NCBI RefSeq assembly: GCF_030463535.1
Contig: NC_132879.1
Span: forward strand, 43,342,970-43,406,969
Reading direction: 5' to 3'
Source of the DNA: Salminus brasiliensis
Taxonomy: Eukaryota > Chordata > Actinopteri > Characiformes > Bryconidae
Length of the DNA: 64,000 nt
The position numbers and the translations under genes were made by a program. The notes below the pieces were generated by a model. That model saw only the letters and a program-made list of their open reading frames with translations, was not told the origin of the DNA and made no database searches. Positions 1 through 27,800 of this stretch are shown here, in pieces; within the stretch, counting starts at the first letter, position 1, and each line of letters starts with the position of its first letter.

Positions 1-395
1 CTACTTTGTACAATGTTCTAGTTCCACTGGCAGCTCAACAGCTGGTCCAGTGTTCTTGGGGTTGCAAAGGGATTGGAGTTACAAATGTCTCACACATCTG
101 GTCATTGTGACCAAACAACTCTGTCTGTCTCATCAGACCTTAAAACTTTCTTTCTGTTTTTTTTTTTCATGAGGTCAATTGCAAACTCTAGGTGAGCTTA
201 AAGGTTTCTCTCTAGCGCAGGGGCTTGTTTCTTAGATAACAGCTTCTATGTCCATGGTGATGTAAAACTTGCTTGACTGTAGACCGTGACACTGGTGTTT
301 TGGCAGCTTTGCATTTATAGCAGGTCGTGCCTGGGAGGATCTTGAGTTGTTCCTGACCATCAGAACCAGTTTCCAGTTTTGGCTTCTTGCACAGT
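1..395 (-). mobile_element. Decayed Tc1-like transposase fragment
   Basis: The minus-strand translation, across frameshifts and stops, gives a Tc1-like series: VTVYSQ...FAIDLM followed by KVLRSDETD, matching the family's middle region (LRSDET). No terminal repeats are seen. The window's left edge cuts it. It lies in the intron or 3' flank beyond AKR1B copy A exon 8. Confidence 0.55.
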
Positions 396-710
396 AAGGC
401 ATTATTCAGTGACTACAGGGACTGATATAGAAACTTGTGGGACTATTTTTTGGTAATAGAGGTTTTCAGTAAAACCTTCGGCCCACTGGTGGTCTGTAGG
501 CCTTTAAGGGGTTAAGTGTTCGTCCAGTCTCCCATGACCCTGTGTGTATATATTTTATTGTGTGTTGATTTCCACCCCCACCCCCCACCTCCCCCGCTTG
601 TGCAGTTAAAAATATATCATAGAAAGCCAAGTATTATCATAACAGGTAAATAACAGCGAAATAACAGCTGTGCATTCAGTAGCATGAGGTTAAAAATCTA
701 GCATAATTAC

Positions 711-7288
<6,578 letters not shown>

Positions 7289-7510
7289 GATGAAGCGGTT
7301 CTTCTTTTATCTAGACCCACTACGGTAAAGTAGCCTTGATGCCACCAGACGTTGGACTGTTTCTCAACACAGGCAGCTTTCTGGATAAAAGGCTTACATC
7401 AGAGCTTGATTGGTCAGGTCTGGAATCCACCCCTTAGCTACTAAAGCTGGCAGGGGAGGACTTGGAGTAGCAGCAGTTAGTCCAGCAAATAATTGCACTC
7501 CGTAAACTGA
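7289..7510 (-). promoter_or_regulatory. Putative promoter of AKR1B copy A (CCAAT and TATA-like block)
   Basis: On the minus strand there is a CCAAT box (complement of 7409-7413, context GACCAATCA) and, about 20 nt nearer the gene, CTTTTATC (complement of 7384-7391), followed by AGCTGCC. The same ordered block is found 5' of copies C and D, with a spacing of about 95 nt from the TATA-like element to the start codon. Conservation between paralogs supports function; no transcription start is visible. Confidence 0.5.
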
Positions 7511-10426
7511 CTCAACAATGAGCTCATTGAAAGGTTTCCCATGTCATGCATTATGGTTGAAGGTGGTACAACTTTCAAAAAGCACTGACAGACACATTTC
7601 AGGATCAGTCAAACTAATGGATTAAGTAACAATCTGCAACTGATCCAGAAAGGCGCTCATTAACACCAAAACCGTGGCACACATTACACTGGTCCTTAAA
7701 TCACTGTATTGATCAGGATCAATTTTAAAATCCTATTTCTGATCTATAAAGCATTACATGATTACACTAAACATCTCTAATTCACTTACACATTATGAAG
7801 CTCCCATATCATCTGGAAAAGTGTTCACATGCAGAATCAAAACTAGGAAAGGTGAAGCAGATTTTAATATTTACGCTCCAACCCATGAAACAAGCTTCCA
7901 AAATGTTGTCTTATTTATACCAGGGCCTAAACTATTGTGATTTACAGGCTTTTACATAATCTTCAATTATTTTAAGCTCTTAATTCGTTTAAATTTAGTT
8001 TTGTTTTTGGAATTGGAATATTTAGTCTTTTTTAACTGTACCAACAACAACTATGGGTTTCTAGGCATTTGTCACCCAGGTTCTGACCTTACAAAATTCT
8101 TACATGTACCACTAAGGTGCACACCATTAAATGTGTAATATTTGTATAAAGATATTTATGACTAGGCTGAAATATGATGCCTGCAGTTTCAGATGGAACC
8201 TTTTTTTGACTTATTTTTTTGAGTTATTACTAACTTCTGTCAATACACAAAACCATACTATTACTATGCATACTACTAAATATTATTATTATGATTACTT
8301 ACAATACTAGGTACATACTCCAGTAATGTCATTCTGTAATGGCAAATGGTCTAGATCCAGTATAAGAAACGGCATTGTTGAGGCTTCTTTGTACCGTTTC
8401 TAAATAACCTTTTTCATAAATTATAATCATGAGAAAGACCTTTGTACCGTTTTAACCTCTTTAGGAAGTTATGAGCAAGCTGCTCAGCAATTGAATGGAT
8501 GTATGGCATGTTCACATTTTCCAGCAGGCATCTTTCTTTTCACTGTAATGTCTTTTCTCACACACTTTATGTGTAAAGCACCTTGTCTAATCTTTGCTCA
8601 CGTGTCTCCTGGACAAACAGCCAAAGCACAGACTCTTAGGTCTTAGGTCTAAAACTTTTATTTCAGAGCAGAATGTGCAAGGTTATAGGAGTCTGTTGTC
8701 ACTCTTGTGACTCTTGTAGTTTACTTTGCGAGTTCCTGCACGGGCACAGGTATCACCCACAGGCTCGGTAAATGTGTTGTGCTGTCTTTGCATGTGTGGA
8801 TTGAATTGGTTGTCACCGACATCTGGTGAGAATTTCATGTCAATTGCACCTTTAGAAATATCTGTGGTCTCACCAGAATTTCACATGCCTCAGATCTCCA
8901 CTGACTGAAATGCAGAGAAGAGCTTCAGTCATGCTCACTGTAACACAACGGCATTCACTGAAAAGGATTTGAGCAGTTCAAGTTTAGATTAACCTCCTGT
9001 GCCCCACACAGAACATGTGATTACTCTGGTATTCTGTTCACACATGTTTCTGTACTACAGCAGGAGTGGGTGATAGCACTGTAGACTGCACAGTATTGCA
9101 GTAGTAGAAGACCACATCACTGGTTGAGCTACATTGAGTCACTCCACAGCATTTATCTGCACAGTTTCTTAGTTTCATGTGTTGCCATCTTATCACAAGA
9201 AAAATGGCTAATTTGTCCTCAATAAATAGTGTTTCACGAATCCTGCAGGTATTTCTGAGCATTCAGAACCTCATTCTCAGTCTCCTCTTCCTGGTGCTGG
9301 TCCTGGGCAGTCTCACTCACAGAGGAGAATTTGAGCCGCTTGACATTACAAGAAATCTGGGCAATATAATGACAGTTGTGTAGTTTGATACTACACATTT
9401 CTAAACATAGATCACAAGGGAATTCCAGTAATATATTACTACCAATTTTGAATTGCTTATATGTAGAATTGTGTATAATTTACATTCTATTTATATAAAT
9501 TAATATTAGCATTTTGTGAATTACTTTGTGTCATTAGTTTGGATTCCCCTAGTCAAATTACGTAATACTTTTCTAAGTGAAAACAAGTGAACAAATTGTG
9601 TACAGTGGTGTTCAGCTGTCTTCTCTATGATGTGGTGTGCTGAGGAGGTAGCATGAAAAAGAAAGATGAGAGACGACTCGATAGGCTGGTCAGAGGTGCT
9701 GGGTCAGTGTTTTGTGTGGAAGAGCCAGAAGAGGGAGGAAGACGGATCCATCCATCCATCCATTCATCCATCTACCCGCCTATCTATCTATCCATCCATC
9801 CATCCATCCATCCATCCATCTAAATATGTGAAGAATAGGGTCAGTGGTTGGTGTGGAAGAGCCAAAAGAGGGAGGAGTACGGATCCATCCATCCATCCAT
9901 CCATCCATCAACCCATCCATCTAAATATATGAAGAATAGGACTCTCCTTAGAGGACGTGATTTTATCAGGGTGCACAAACTTGCATACGACTGGGGGTTT
10001 AAATAATATTTCAGGCTGTTTAACAACTTTGTTTAACAACACAAAGAAGTGCATATTCACTGAAATGCATGCAGAGGTCACAAGGTCATTCAGTTACCAA
10101 CTGATATTAAAAACACAAGAACACCTTTCAGTCTCACCTCAAATAATTTGAATAAATCACTGAAACAGGTCAGATACTAAAGCTTTTAATATGTTTTAAA
10201 ACATTATGGATACATCATTTACCGTGTCAAACATGTATCATAAAAATATTAACCTTCATGGAAGCTATCATTGGCCTACATAGTTCAAGATGGAGCATCA
10301 CTGGCAAACAAGCCATTTTAGGAGAATCTTTTAGTTAGCATTGTGAACATGTCTAAATACAGTTGAATGGAATTTTTTTAAAATCCTATGAAATGTTGTT
10401 ACATTAGATAAAATCAGGTCTTACAG
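7511..10426. other. Intergenic stretch between copy A and the unidentified gene
   Basis: No complete gene was recognised. At 7640-7960 a plus-strand LINE (L2-type ORF2) remnant can be read with many stops (pattern FKILFLIYKALH). A segment at 9249-9380 is open on both strands (see findings). (ATCC)n microsatellites lie at 9748-9922. The rest is AT-rich and unremarkable. Confidence 0.5.
9700..9935 (+). repeat. Duplicated segment with (ATCC)n microsatellites
   Basis: Two successive units each have GTGTGGAAGAGCCA, AGAGGGAGGA, GGATCC, an ATCC tract (about 9748-9818, interrupted, and 9883-9920) and CTAAATATATGAAGAATAGG. The array is therefore a two-copy tandem duplication whose inner tracts have since diverged in length. 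Confidence 0.85.
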
Positions 10427-10935
10427 AGATCTACTGCCTCTCGTTAAAGCTCTCTCTCATGAAGGAAGACACAAGTTCTGTTCAGTCATCAGACTCTTCC
10501 TCTTCTGAATCCTTGGATGAAACATCACAGTCAGATACTGCAGATAGCTTTGTGAGGACATCCCCAAGGGGGCGGTTTTGGGACATGATCCCAGAGCCAC
10601 AGAATGAAGTTAAAAACCTAAAGACATCTGAGAGCAATGAAATCAACATGGCTGTGCAATTGCACAAAAGGCTCAATGATGACATTAGTTTAGATGAATC
10701 TATTGCCATCCCTTCTCATTTTAAGGTACTATTTTTGTTAATTCTGCTTCTTGACCCTAATTCATGTATTATGTGTAAACACTTTAGTACCACTCTGCCT
10801 GTGGATAACTAAAATGGAAATGGTCTCTTCTTTTTAAATAAACAGAAAAAACAGAAGGGATCCTCGATTGTTCTCTCAGGAGACTTGAAGGAGGAAAAGC
10901 ATGTTCCAGAAGGCAAATTGTGTTCTCTTAAGTAG
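10427..10935 (+). CDS. Unidentified gene, last two coding exons (3' end)
   Basis: Exon 10427-10725 follows a TTACAG acceptor (phase: two bases complete a split codon) and ends with an AAG|GTACT donor. The terminal exon 10846-10935 follows AACAG and ends in TAG. The joined frame is open. The translation is Ser/Asp/Glu-rich (MKEDTSSVQSSDSSSSESLD...), then RGRFWDMIPEPQNEV and MAVQLHKRLNDDISLDESIA, ending GKLCSLK. An AATAAA at 11019-11024 fits a poly(A) signal. The composition suggests a disordered, possibly phosphorylated C-terminal tail. I do not recognise the protein. Upstream exons must lie further left and were not found with confidence. An ATG-initiated single-exon reading from 10459 is also possible. 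Confidence 0.6.
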
Positions 10936-11018
10936 AGGAAGGGTCTGTCAACTTATCCAATACACTAATGCAAATCACATGGCCATCACTTGACTTTTCA
11001 TTCTTTATAATGAAGCAT

Positions 11019-11024
11019 AATAAA
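11019..11024 (+). terminator. Poly(A) signal AATAAA of the unidentified gene
   Basis: A canonical hexamer 84 nt after the TAG at 10933-10935. Confidence 0.5.
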
Positions 11025-11166
11025 GTCTACGCATTTCAAGTTATAGTTATATAACATATAGTATAGTTGATGTCCAATAATGAGGCCAAACATTTATTAT
11101 TAGCAAAATGTGGTGTTGCTTATGTTTTGGGTATTTAAAATGCTGCAGTTCTGCTGCATGAAAATC

Positions 11167-11201
11167 AAGCTCATATTTGATCAAATATCAAATATGAGCT
11201 T
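11167..11201. repeat. Perfect 15-bp inverted repeat (hairpin)
   Basis: The arm AAGCTCATATTTGAT (11167-11181) and its exact reverse complement (11187-11201) are separated by 5 nt. Confidence 0.9.
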
Positions 11202-11479
11202 TACTTGTTTGCTGTGTAAAGAGACTTTCAGGTAGACTTTCAGACTGAATCTTCACTCTCGCCTCCAGCCAACTCTGTATCTTCTCCAGGATTGCTGAAG
11301 TGTTGTCCAAGGCATTAAGAAAATAAGGGCAAATATCAGCTTTATCAATGACTTCAGCAGAACCTGAAGCTGAAGCCCTGGATAGTCTTAATACAAAGAG
11401 GGGTATCAGACTGGAAACTGAAAAGACATGATCTCATAGAGGAGTGCAAACTTTACCTATAGGCTCTGATTTGGCTATT

Positions 11480-11885
11480 CAGGGACTCCTATGAGTTATT
11501 GTTTCTGCGATCAGGTGTCGACCAGAGGAGAATAGGTTCCCCTTTTGACTCTTGGTTCCTCTCAAGGTTTCTTCCTTTTGCAGAGGGGAGTTTTCTTTGC
11601 CGCCATCACCCTTCACTTGTTCAATAGGGGCTTGGACCTGGATCTCTGTAAAGCAGTTGTACAACAGCATGATAATGTGATTCAAAGTGAACCTTTATCA
11701 AGGCTATAGGGACTCCTATGGGTTACTGTTTCTGGGATCCGGTGTCAACCAGAGCAGGATAGGTGCCCCTTTTGAGTCTTGGTTCCTCTCAAGGTTTTGT
11801 CCTTTTGCTGAAAGAGTTTTTTCTTGCTACTGTCACCCTTGGCTTGCTCAATAGAGGCTTGGACCTGGATCTCTCTAAAGCATTT
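11480..11885. repeat. Tandem pair of a dispersed repeat
   Basis: Two units about 215-220 bp apart share GGGACTCCTATG, CTTGGTTCCTCTCAAGG and GGCTTGGACCTGGATCTCT. The GGTTCCTCTCAAGGTTT word occurs in a family common in fish intergenic DNA. The minus strand of each unit is open and similar (EIQVQA-IEQ-KGD), which reflects duplication rather than a gene. Confidence 0.65.
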
Positions 11886-12204
11886 CTTAAATAGTGTGAT
11901 TCGGATGGCAGCTGGCATTGCCAGAGTTATGGTGGTGGGTGTGGCGTCCAAGAGAGAAACCTCGCATGAAAAAATATGACAACACAGAGCAAGGATACTA
12001 TAAAATACTGGCAAGCAAGAGCTGTGAGACTCTTTAAAAGAGAGGCCTCTTAAAGTAAGAGACTATAAAGGTAAAAGTGTACCTTTTTGTCGTGTATGTG
12101 TAAATAAAGCACTCTGGTTAACTTACACTGGCGTCTATTTCTGTGTATAAACTTATTTAATTAATCTTACTCAACCTAACATATTAACTTAATGTGCTTT
12201 AACA

Positions 12205-12300
12205 GCTCCCAAGTGGAGCAGCTGTCTAAGCGTTGCCCCAATCAGTGGCAGATCACTGGCTCGAGTCTTGGTGATGGCACAACCATCCACGGCAGAGAGG
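12205..12300 (+). repeat. tRNA-like SINE head
   Basis: AAGTGGAGCAGCTGTCTAAG followed 40 nt later by GGCTCGAGTCT resembles pol III A and B boxes of a tRNA-derived SINE. The body is diverged, and no tail was identified. Confidence 0.45.
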
Positions 12301-12579
12301 ACAAGTGTCACAATTGTTTTCATCCAATAGAACTGGCCCTTAGCAATCTCCTCCAAGCATGTTTGCCTGTCCAATGCTCTAGTATTTGGGACAGTTTGAA
12401 AAGATGGAGTGACTTGCTTCATGTGACTCGAGAGAAAGCATATGCTAACCTGCAAGCACTGGTGGTATTGTGTGAAATCCTAGCTACTGGGTGGGAAATT
12501 AATATGTGTAAATTTGGGGGAACACTGAAGAAGACTGACCTTCAATTATACAAGATGTCAGTTTAAACATATCTGAGCA

Positions 12580-12894
12580 CAGAGCCGGCCCAAGTCATAC
12601 TCAAATTACGTGGCTGCTTAAGGCCCCAATGCCACCAGAGGGCCCCCAAGACTAGCAAAATATCATGATAAAATATATATAATTAAAAACTAACATTGAA
12701 TAATAAAACTGCCACTGTTGGGAAAATGCAAATATGCGCTGCTTGGGTGGTCGATAAAGGCCTGGGCGCTTCAGCGCATTGCACAATATCTCTCTACCTA
12801 TGAAATGATAAAGCATCTGGTGCTGAGGTTGTGGTATCGGCGGGCCCCAAATTTAAATCTGCTTAGGGCCCCATAAAGACTTGGGCCGGCCCTG
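12580..12894. mobile_element. hAT-type miniature inverted-repeat element with 8-bp target duplication
   Basis: The ends CAGAGCCGGCCCAAG and CTTGGGCCGGCCCTG are imperfect inverted repeats. The element is flanked by the exact direct repeat TCTGAGCA (12572-12579 and 12895-12902). It is 315 bp long and has no coding capacity. The 8-bp duplication and CAG..CTG-type ends fit the hAT superfamily. Confidence 0.9.
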
Positions 12895-12999
12895 TCTGAG
12901 CATGCTCAGGCAATTTAGAGAGCTAAATTAGCTAAACTCTAGCTAAATATACTTAACTGACTTACATGATCTTTCTAAATCATGATCTGCTTCTCGTAT

Positions 13000-14290
13000 G
13001 TCCACAGAGTTGGATGCGATGATGTTATAGCAATATTCTTTTATTTTTCTTTACATTTAACTTCCACAAGTTGCTGTTTGAAACTGGACATCACATCAGA
13101 AAAAGTACATCAAAGAAGGCAGGTTTTACAGTATATAGAGTCTTACTATTATGACTAAATCCCAGTCTAAGGGTAGAGAATATGGTGGTGTTGATATTCT
13201 AGACTCAGTTGGTAATCAAAAAGTGGGATGCTATGTTACCCAGGCTTAATGTCCTGGACGACCAGCTTTTACCATCTCTGCTGTCCAATGTCCACTCCCT
13301 TAAAAATAAAAGGGATTTCCTCAGACTAAAGCTTACTACACTAACTCAAACTCAGCGGCCAAGATAGCCAAACCAAACAGGTGCTAGGAGGGTGTTAGGC
13401 TAAAAGCTACCTACCTAGTGCAAGGACATGTGGTAGGACTCAGTAATAGAATTTGTGGTAAGACTTGGGAATAATTACCCAAAATGTTGTGCTCTCGTTA
13501 CAGTGCTAAACACATCTATGGTATAGTATGTTATGGTCAGTGCTGGTTCATAGAGAGTCTGACCACTTCCCATTTTCCCAACTGTATCAAATACTGACTG
13601 CAAAGTGCCAGAGGGAGTCTGCGAATGAGTCCTCAATGAATAGAGGTGAAAAAAGTCTACACGGCTAACAACTCTAAGTTAAAATAGTCTACAACTTATG
13701 TTTACTATCAGGATCCGATTTTGGAAAGTAGAATGACGTATTTCACTAAAAAGGAAAAAAAATTGTCAATACATACATTGTCTACAGCAAACAGGTTTTG
13801 GGCAAATGAGACACTAGCTAACCATTACTATCACTGTGCAGACAGGTATTGTCTTATAAAAAATAAAAAATGCCTTTAATTAGTGCTTTGTTCGGTATGA
13901 AAATGATCAAACACTTATAAACTATGATTTTGCTCAAATTCTCTTTATTAACCCATTCATTTTGGACTTGCTTGACAGCCAAAAAACAAGAGCTCTTTCA
14001 GAGGACAAATAACAAGACTGTTAATATGAATGTAAAATGGCATCTGGGCTTTTTTCTGGGCCAAAACCACAGTCACACTTACTATTAGGGACTGTAATCA
14101 TCAGAGAACTTAAACTATTGAACTAATACATTTTAAGGCATCTATAATCTTTTATGATTTACATCAACAGACACAGAACAACCGGGGAAGTAAACTCAAG
14201 CAATACCCTGTCAAGGAAGTCAGTCTCCCTCATAACAAACTGCTTTTACTTGTATAATAATAAAGCGTTAAAAAAGTTAGTTTTAATCAG
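13000..14290. other. AT-rich stretch, possible LINE remnant, no gene
   Basis: At 13250-13350 the plus strand reads LLPSLLSNVHSLKNKRDFL, like the start of the endonuclease domain of L2/CR1-type LINEs. The rest shows no feature I can name. Confidence 0.35.
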
Positions 14291-14319
14291 AATTTCTAGA
14301 ACATTAGTAGTGAGATAAA

Positions 14320-14600
14320 AAGGTAAAGGTGCACATATTTGTCACTGTACAGTGAAATGTGTCCTCCACATTTAACCCATCTGGTAGTGAACACACACTC
14401 ACACACACACATGTGTTAGGGGCAGTGAGTACACACACACACCCAGAGCGGTGGGCAGCCAACTCCAGCGCCCGGGGAGCAGAGAGGGTAAAGGGCCTTG
14501 CTCAAGGGCCCAACAGTGGCAGCTTGCCGAGCCCGGGAATCGAACCCACAACCCTGCTATCGATACCCGGCGCTCTAACCGCTGAACCACCACTGACTTT
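14320..14600 (-). repeat. tRNA-derived SINE
   Basis: On the minus strand, TGGTTCAGCGGTTAGAGCGCC (A box region) is followed by GGGTTCGATTCCC (B box), then a body with GGGCCCTTGAGCAAGGCCCT and a (GT)-rich 3' part ending near CACCTTTACCTTTTT. This is the classic layout of a pol III SINE. Confidence 0.85.
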
Positions 14601-15329
14601 ATAAGGGAACAAAAAAATAATAACAGAAAAAAAACTTGAGGCTCAAAAATAGAAAGATAAGCACTGTGGAGAGTGCCTTGTAGCAACTTTAGCTGCATGG
14701 TCATTTTAACACATCCACTATGGTCTTCTAGTCGCATCCGTCCCGCCTTGTAAACCAAGGTGTGCCGTCTCCCTCTAGGGGAGAGTCTGCTTATACGCAC
14801 GCTTCGTTAAAGCGCGTCCTTACAGATGTATTTAATTTATTATAAATGCTAAACTCAGTTTTGTAAGAACTGTACTCAGACCCAATACGTTCCAAGTTTG
14901 ACATAATACATGAGTTAAAGCGAACAGCAGAGCAATCAACCACTCCCAAAACGACTCCACATGTTCTTGTTAGGAAACGGAGAGTTAACTTGCATATGTG
15001 TGTCACATGACACGATTCAGACTAGAGCAGTCGATCCGGAATGAAGCCGCCGCGCGAACCGATTCTTTTGAACTGTCTTCCTGATGCTTTACTATACGTT
15101 GATTTTGGGCAGAATGACGACTAAGTCTCGACACGCATTCTCATCAACAGAGTCAAACGTGTATGGGCTGGCATTTACAAAGCAGACACAACAGTCAGAA
15201 TAATAGATACCTTGCGAGCAACTTAAATAAGTCGTTTTCATATTTAACGTGTTCCAGTGTAATACTTCATTGCTAGTGTATGCTTTAATGGTGTGAAAGA
15301 CAGTTATTTGACGATACATTGCTAGTTTT

Positions 15330-15568
15330 TCGTAGTAGGCGATACAAAAGGTTTGGTTTTCTTGGACTGCTGAATCGATTCCATCGGTTAAGTGAATCAG
15401 TTCAACATCTCTCGTTCAAACAGCTCTCGTGAGCGTCAGTTGACAGACATTGGGGTGTCTTTCAGAAGCTGCAGCTTGAGTAAACTGTCATTAGCTTGCT
15501 AGAAGTAGCGAATATTTTTTTTTATTATTTTTAATTATTAGTTATTTTTCAGATTTATCCGCTCAACT
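15330..15568 (+). promoter_or_regulatory. 5' flank of akr1b copy B
   Basis: Sequence immediately before the start codon. It lacks the CCAAT/TATA-like block seen in the minus-strand copies. It is somewhat richer in CpG upstream (15030-15060), and I see no TATA box. The start context is CAACTATGG. Boundaries are arbitrary; the promoter is inferred only from position. Confidence 0.3.
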
Positions 15569-24883
<9,315 letters not shown>

Positions 24884-27800
24884 AAGCGAAGAAGCCTTAT
24901 CAAAGATGCTGCATAAAAATCTTAAAATGTAGCACTTGTCTGTTTGATTTACATTACATTATTGCCCCCTTATTGTTCTTGTGGAGATCTGGCAAGGCGA
25001 AGCAAAGTGACGACAATTCAAACATTCTGATTAGCTTCACAGTTTCTCTATGGAGAACATCTACGAATCTGTTGAGAAACTCAGACAGGGTCAGTGGGCT
25101 GCTCTCATACACATGCCAATACATTCCTATCTATCAATATGAACTGTTTATTTAATTCATTATCCTTCTTCTTTCACCATATTAGTGGCCCTCAGTGGTG
25201 TACCTATCTACTATATACATTCACTCAATTCTTAATTGCATTTCTTTAATGTGAAATGAAATCATACAAAAACGCAGACTTTTCAGTTACTATATAATTT
25301 GAATCTATTATTTTTGAATAGTTTTAACTCCTCATAGTAAATCTTATAGTAATAATAATCTAATGGAGTAATTCATTAAATGGTGAAAGTATTTGTAACG
25401 GGATAGGCTGTCAGAAAGACAGAAAAAGAGATTTCAAAACAAGTTAGTAAAAGTATGAATGTATTGGCCTACATTAAAACAAATTAGAGTGACTTGTACG
25501 AAAGTTGTGTTGTTACTGAAAAAGTTACTGAAATTAGGTTCTTTTGTATAGATATAAACATTTTCACTCAAGAAACTCAGTTATCAGTCTTTCTTTTTTT
25601 ATTTCAAAGTACAAAGCACTTATGCATGTACAAAAATAGCTTTATAGAAATGTGTGTTTAACATTTTGCTCCAGCAGTACATTGCCTACACTTTACTGCC
25701 AAAAGTATTCACTTACTCATACAAATCATTGAATTCAGGTGTTCCAATCAATTCCATGGCCACAGGTCTATACAACCAAGCACCTAGGCATGCAGACTGC
25801 TTCTACAAACATTTGTAAAAGAATGGGTCACTCTTAGGAGCCAAGTGAATTCCATCGTGGTACCGTAATAGGATGCAATCTGTGCAGTCCAGTCCAGTCG
25901 TGAAATTTCCTCGCTACTAAATATTCTACAGTCAGCTGTCAGTGATATTATAACAATGTGGAAGTGACTGGGAACGACAGCAACTCAGCCACGAAGTGGT
26001 AGGTCATGTAAAATGACAGAGCGGAGTCGGTGGATGCTGAGGCGCATTGTGTGCAGAGTCAGTTGCTACAGATCTGGGGGATGTCCCTTCCTGTTCCATC
26101 ATGACTTCACACCAGTGCACAAAGCAAGGTCCATAAAGACATGGGTGAGTAAGTTTGGTGCAGAAGAACTTGCCTGCACAGAGTCAGGAGACTGCAAGCC
26201 AGGCCTTCTCGTCCAACATCAGTGTCTGACATACGCTTCTGGAAGAATGGTAAAAAAGATTCCCATAAACACATTCTTAAACCTTGTGGAAAACCTTTCC
26301 AAAAGAGTTGAAGCTGTTATACCTGCAAATGGTGGCCCAACGTCATATTAAACCCAATGGTTTAAGGATGGGATGTCACTCAAGTTCATAGGCGAGCGAA
26401 TACTTTTGGCAATATAGTTTATTTTCCATTAGTTTGAACACTCCATTTTTTCCTCCATCTTCCATGCAAGCTGTGAGCAACTCCTTGTGGCCTGATTGTG
26501 TGTATTGGCCTTCAAATGCAGTGTGTTTTGCAAAATAAAGCAAACAGTTCAGTCAGCATTCTCACTTCAGTGTTTGATGGTGTATTTCATAAATCTGTAT
26601 TTTTACAGTGGCCTGTATCATTTCAATTTGCAAGGGTGTGAAATTTGCTGTTTTCTAAATTCAGTTTTAAATGTAGAGGTTATGATTTTCAGATAAAACA
26701 TTTTTAAATCCCAGAAATACAAATCTCTCAGATTTAAACCTCCAGAAATCCATATTTTACTAAAAATAGGTCAAAATGAAAGCATGTGGGCTTCCAAGAG
26801 AGGGTGATCTCACAACCACCAACCAGGAGCCGCTTCAGTGGCTCGAGTTCACCCAATTAAACATACACTATAGTAAAATAAGCAAATCATACATTTTTAT
26901 TTGAATAATTACCTATCCAGTTATGTAGTGGCTGTTTACCACATACCACTCAACGTGGTAAACAGGCAGTGTGACCATGTTTTTCAATGTAATGCACCAA
27001 TAACAACAGAATTGTTCGTCACTTTAACCAAGCTTGATTAGTTTGGTATGATATTTGTATATATAGTAGCCGTCTGACAGAAACCTCTCAAATAACAACG
27101 TTACAGAGTAAGTATAAAACGTTTTTAACTTTCAATAGAAGTCAGTGTAAAAATATATATTCAAACGTTTGGGCACCCTTGACCAAATTAATCAGAAGTA
27201 GTAAACACATCCTCTGTAACAACAAACATAAACCGTTAATCTAACATATTACAGTATTTTCGCCAATTTCTAACACACAGTTAATCTTTAGCAACAAAAA
27301 AATCTAAATCATCATTGTGACTAGTTTGAACAATAAGTGTTGGAAAGGCTTAGAAGTCCCAGACCTTGATTAGCAAATCAGGTTTAAGGTATGTCATCAA
27401 TTATAATTAATAACTGCCAGCATAATCAAATTTCCAAGATGTATACATTCTCTTCAATTATATCATCAATTGTTTAATTACTTAATTTACTCTCCAAATG
27501 TACTTAATTCTTAAATTTACAAAAACATGGGCTCCTCTGAACAGCAGGTCTAAGGGTCTATAAATGAATGTAACAAGGCAAATCTATAGGGAAAATCTAT
27601 AAAAAGCCAGCTAAGTTTTTTTTTTTACTGTATTATGTCTCCGAGATGGTCTGCGTAGTCTGGCCCCAGTCTGTGCCCACTACTCCATTGTCCTCACTAA
27701 CACTCATGTGACTGAATGCAATCAAACCCTCACAAACCCACAATGTCGCAACATCTTTCCCAGAAAACTTAAGGGAAGAGGCTGCTTTTTAAGCAATGTG

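Noticed and set aside
12192-12566. 124-codon plus-strand open frame
   Set aside because: It begins in a SINE-like head; the remaining part has no recognised domain.
14480-14600. A functional tRNA gene on the minus strand
   Set aside because: A- and B-box words are present, but no acceptor stem or cloverleaf pairing is evident, and a long SINE body follows.
14399-14800. 133-codon minus-strand open frame
   Set aside because: It runs through the tRNA-derived SINE; no protein similarity is visible.
26013-26351. 112-codon open frame as a novel small protein
   Set aside because: It spans the deletion joint of a Tc1-like transposon; both halves match transposase.
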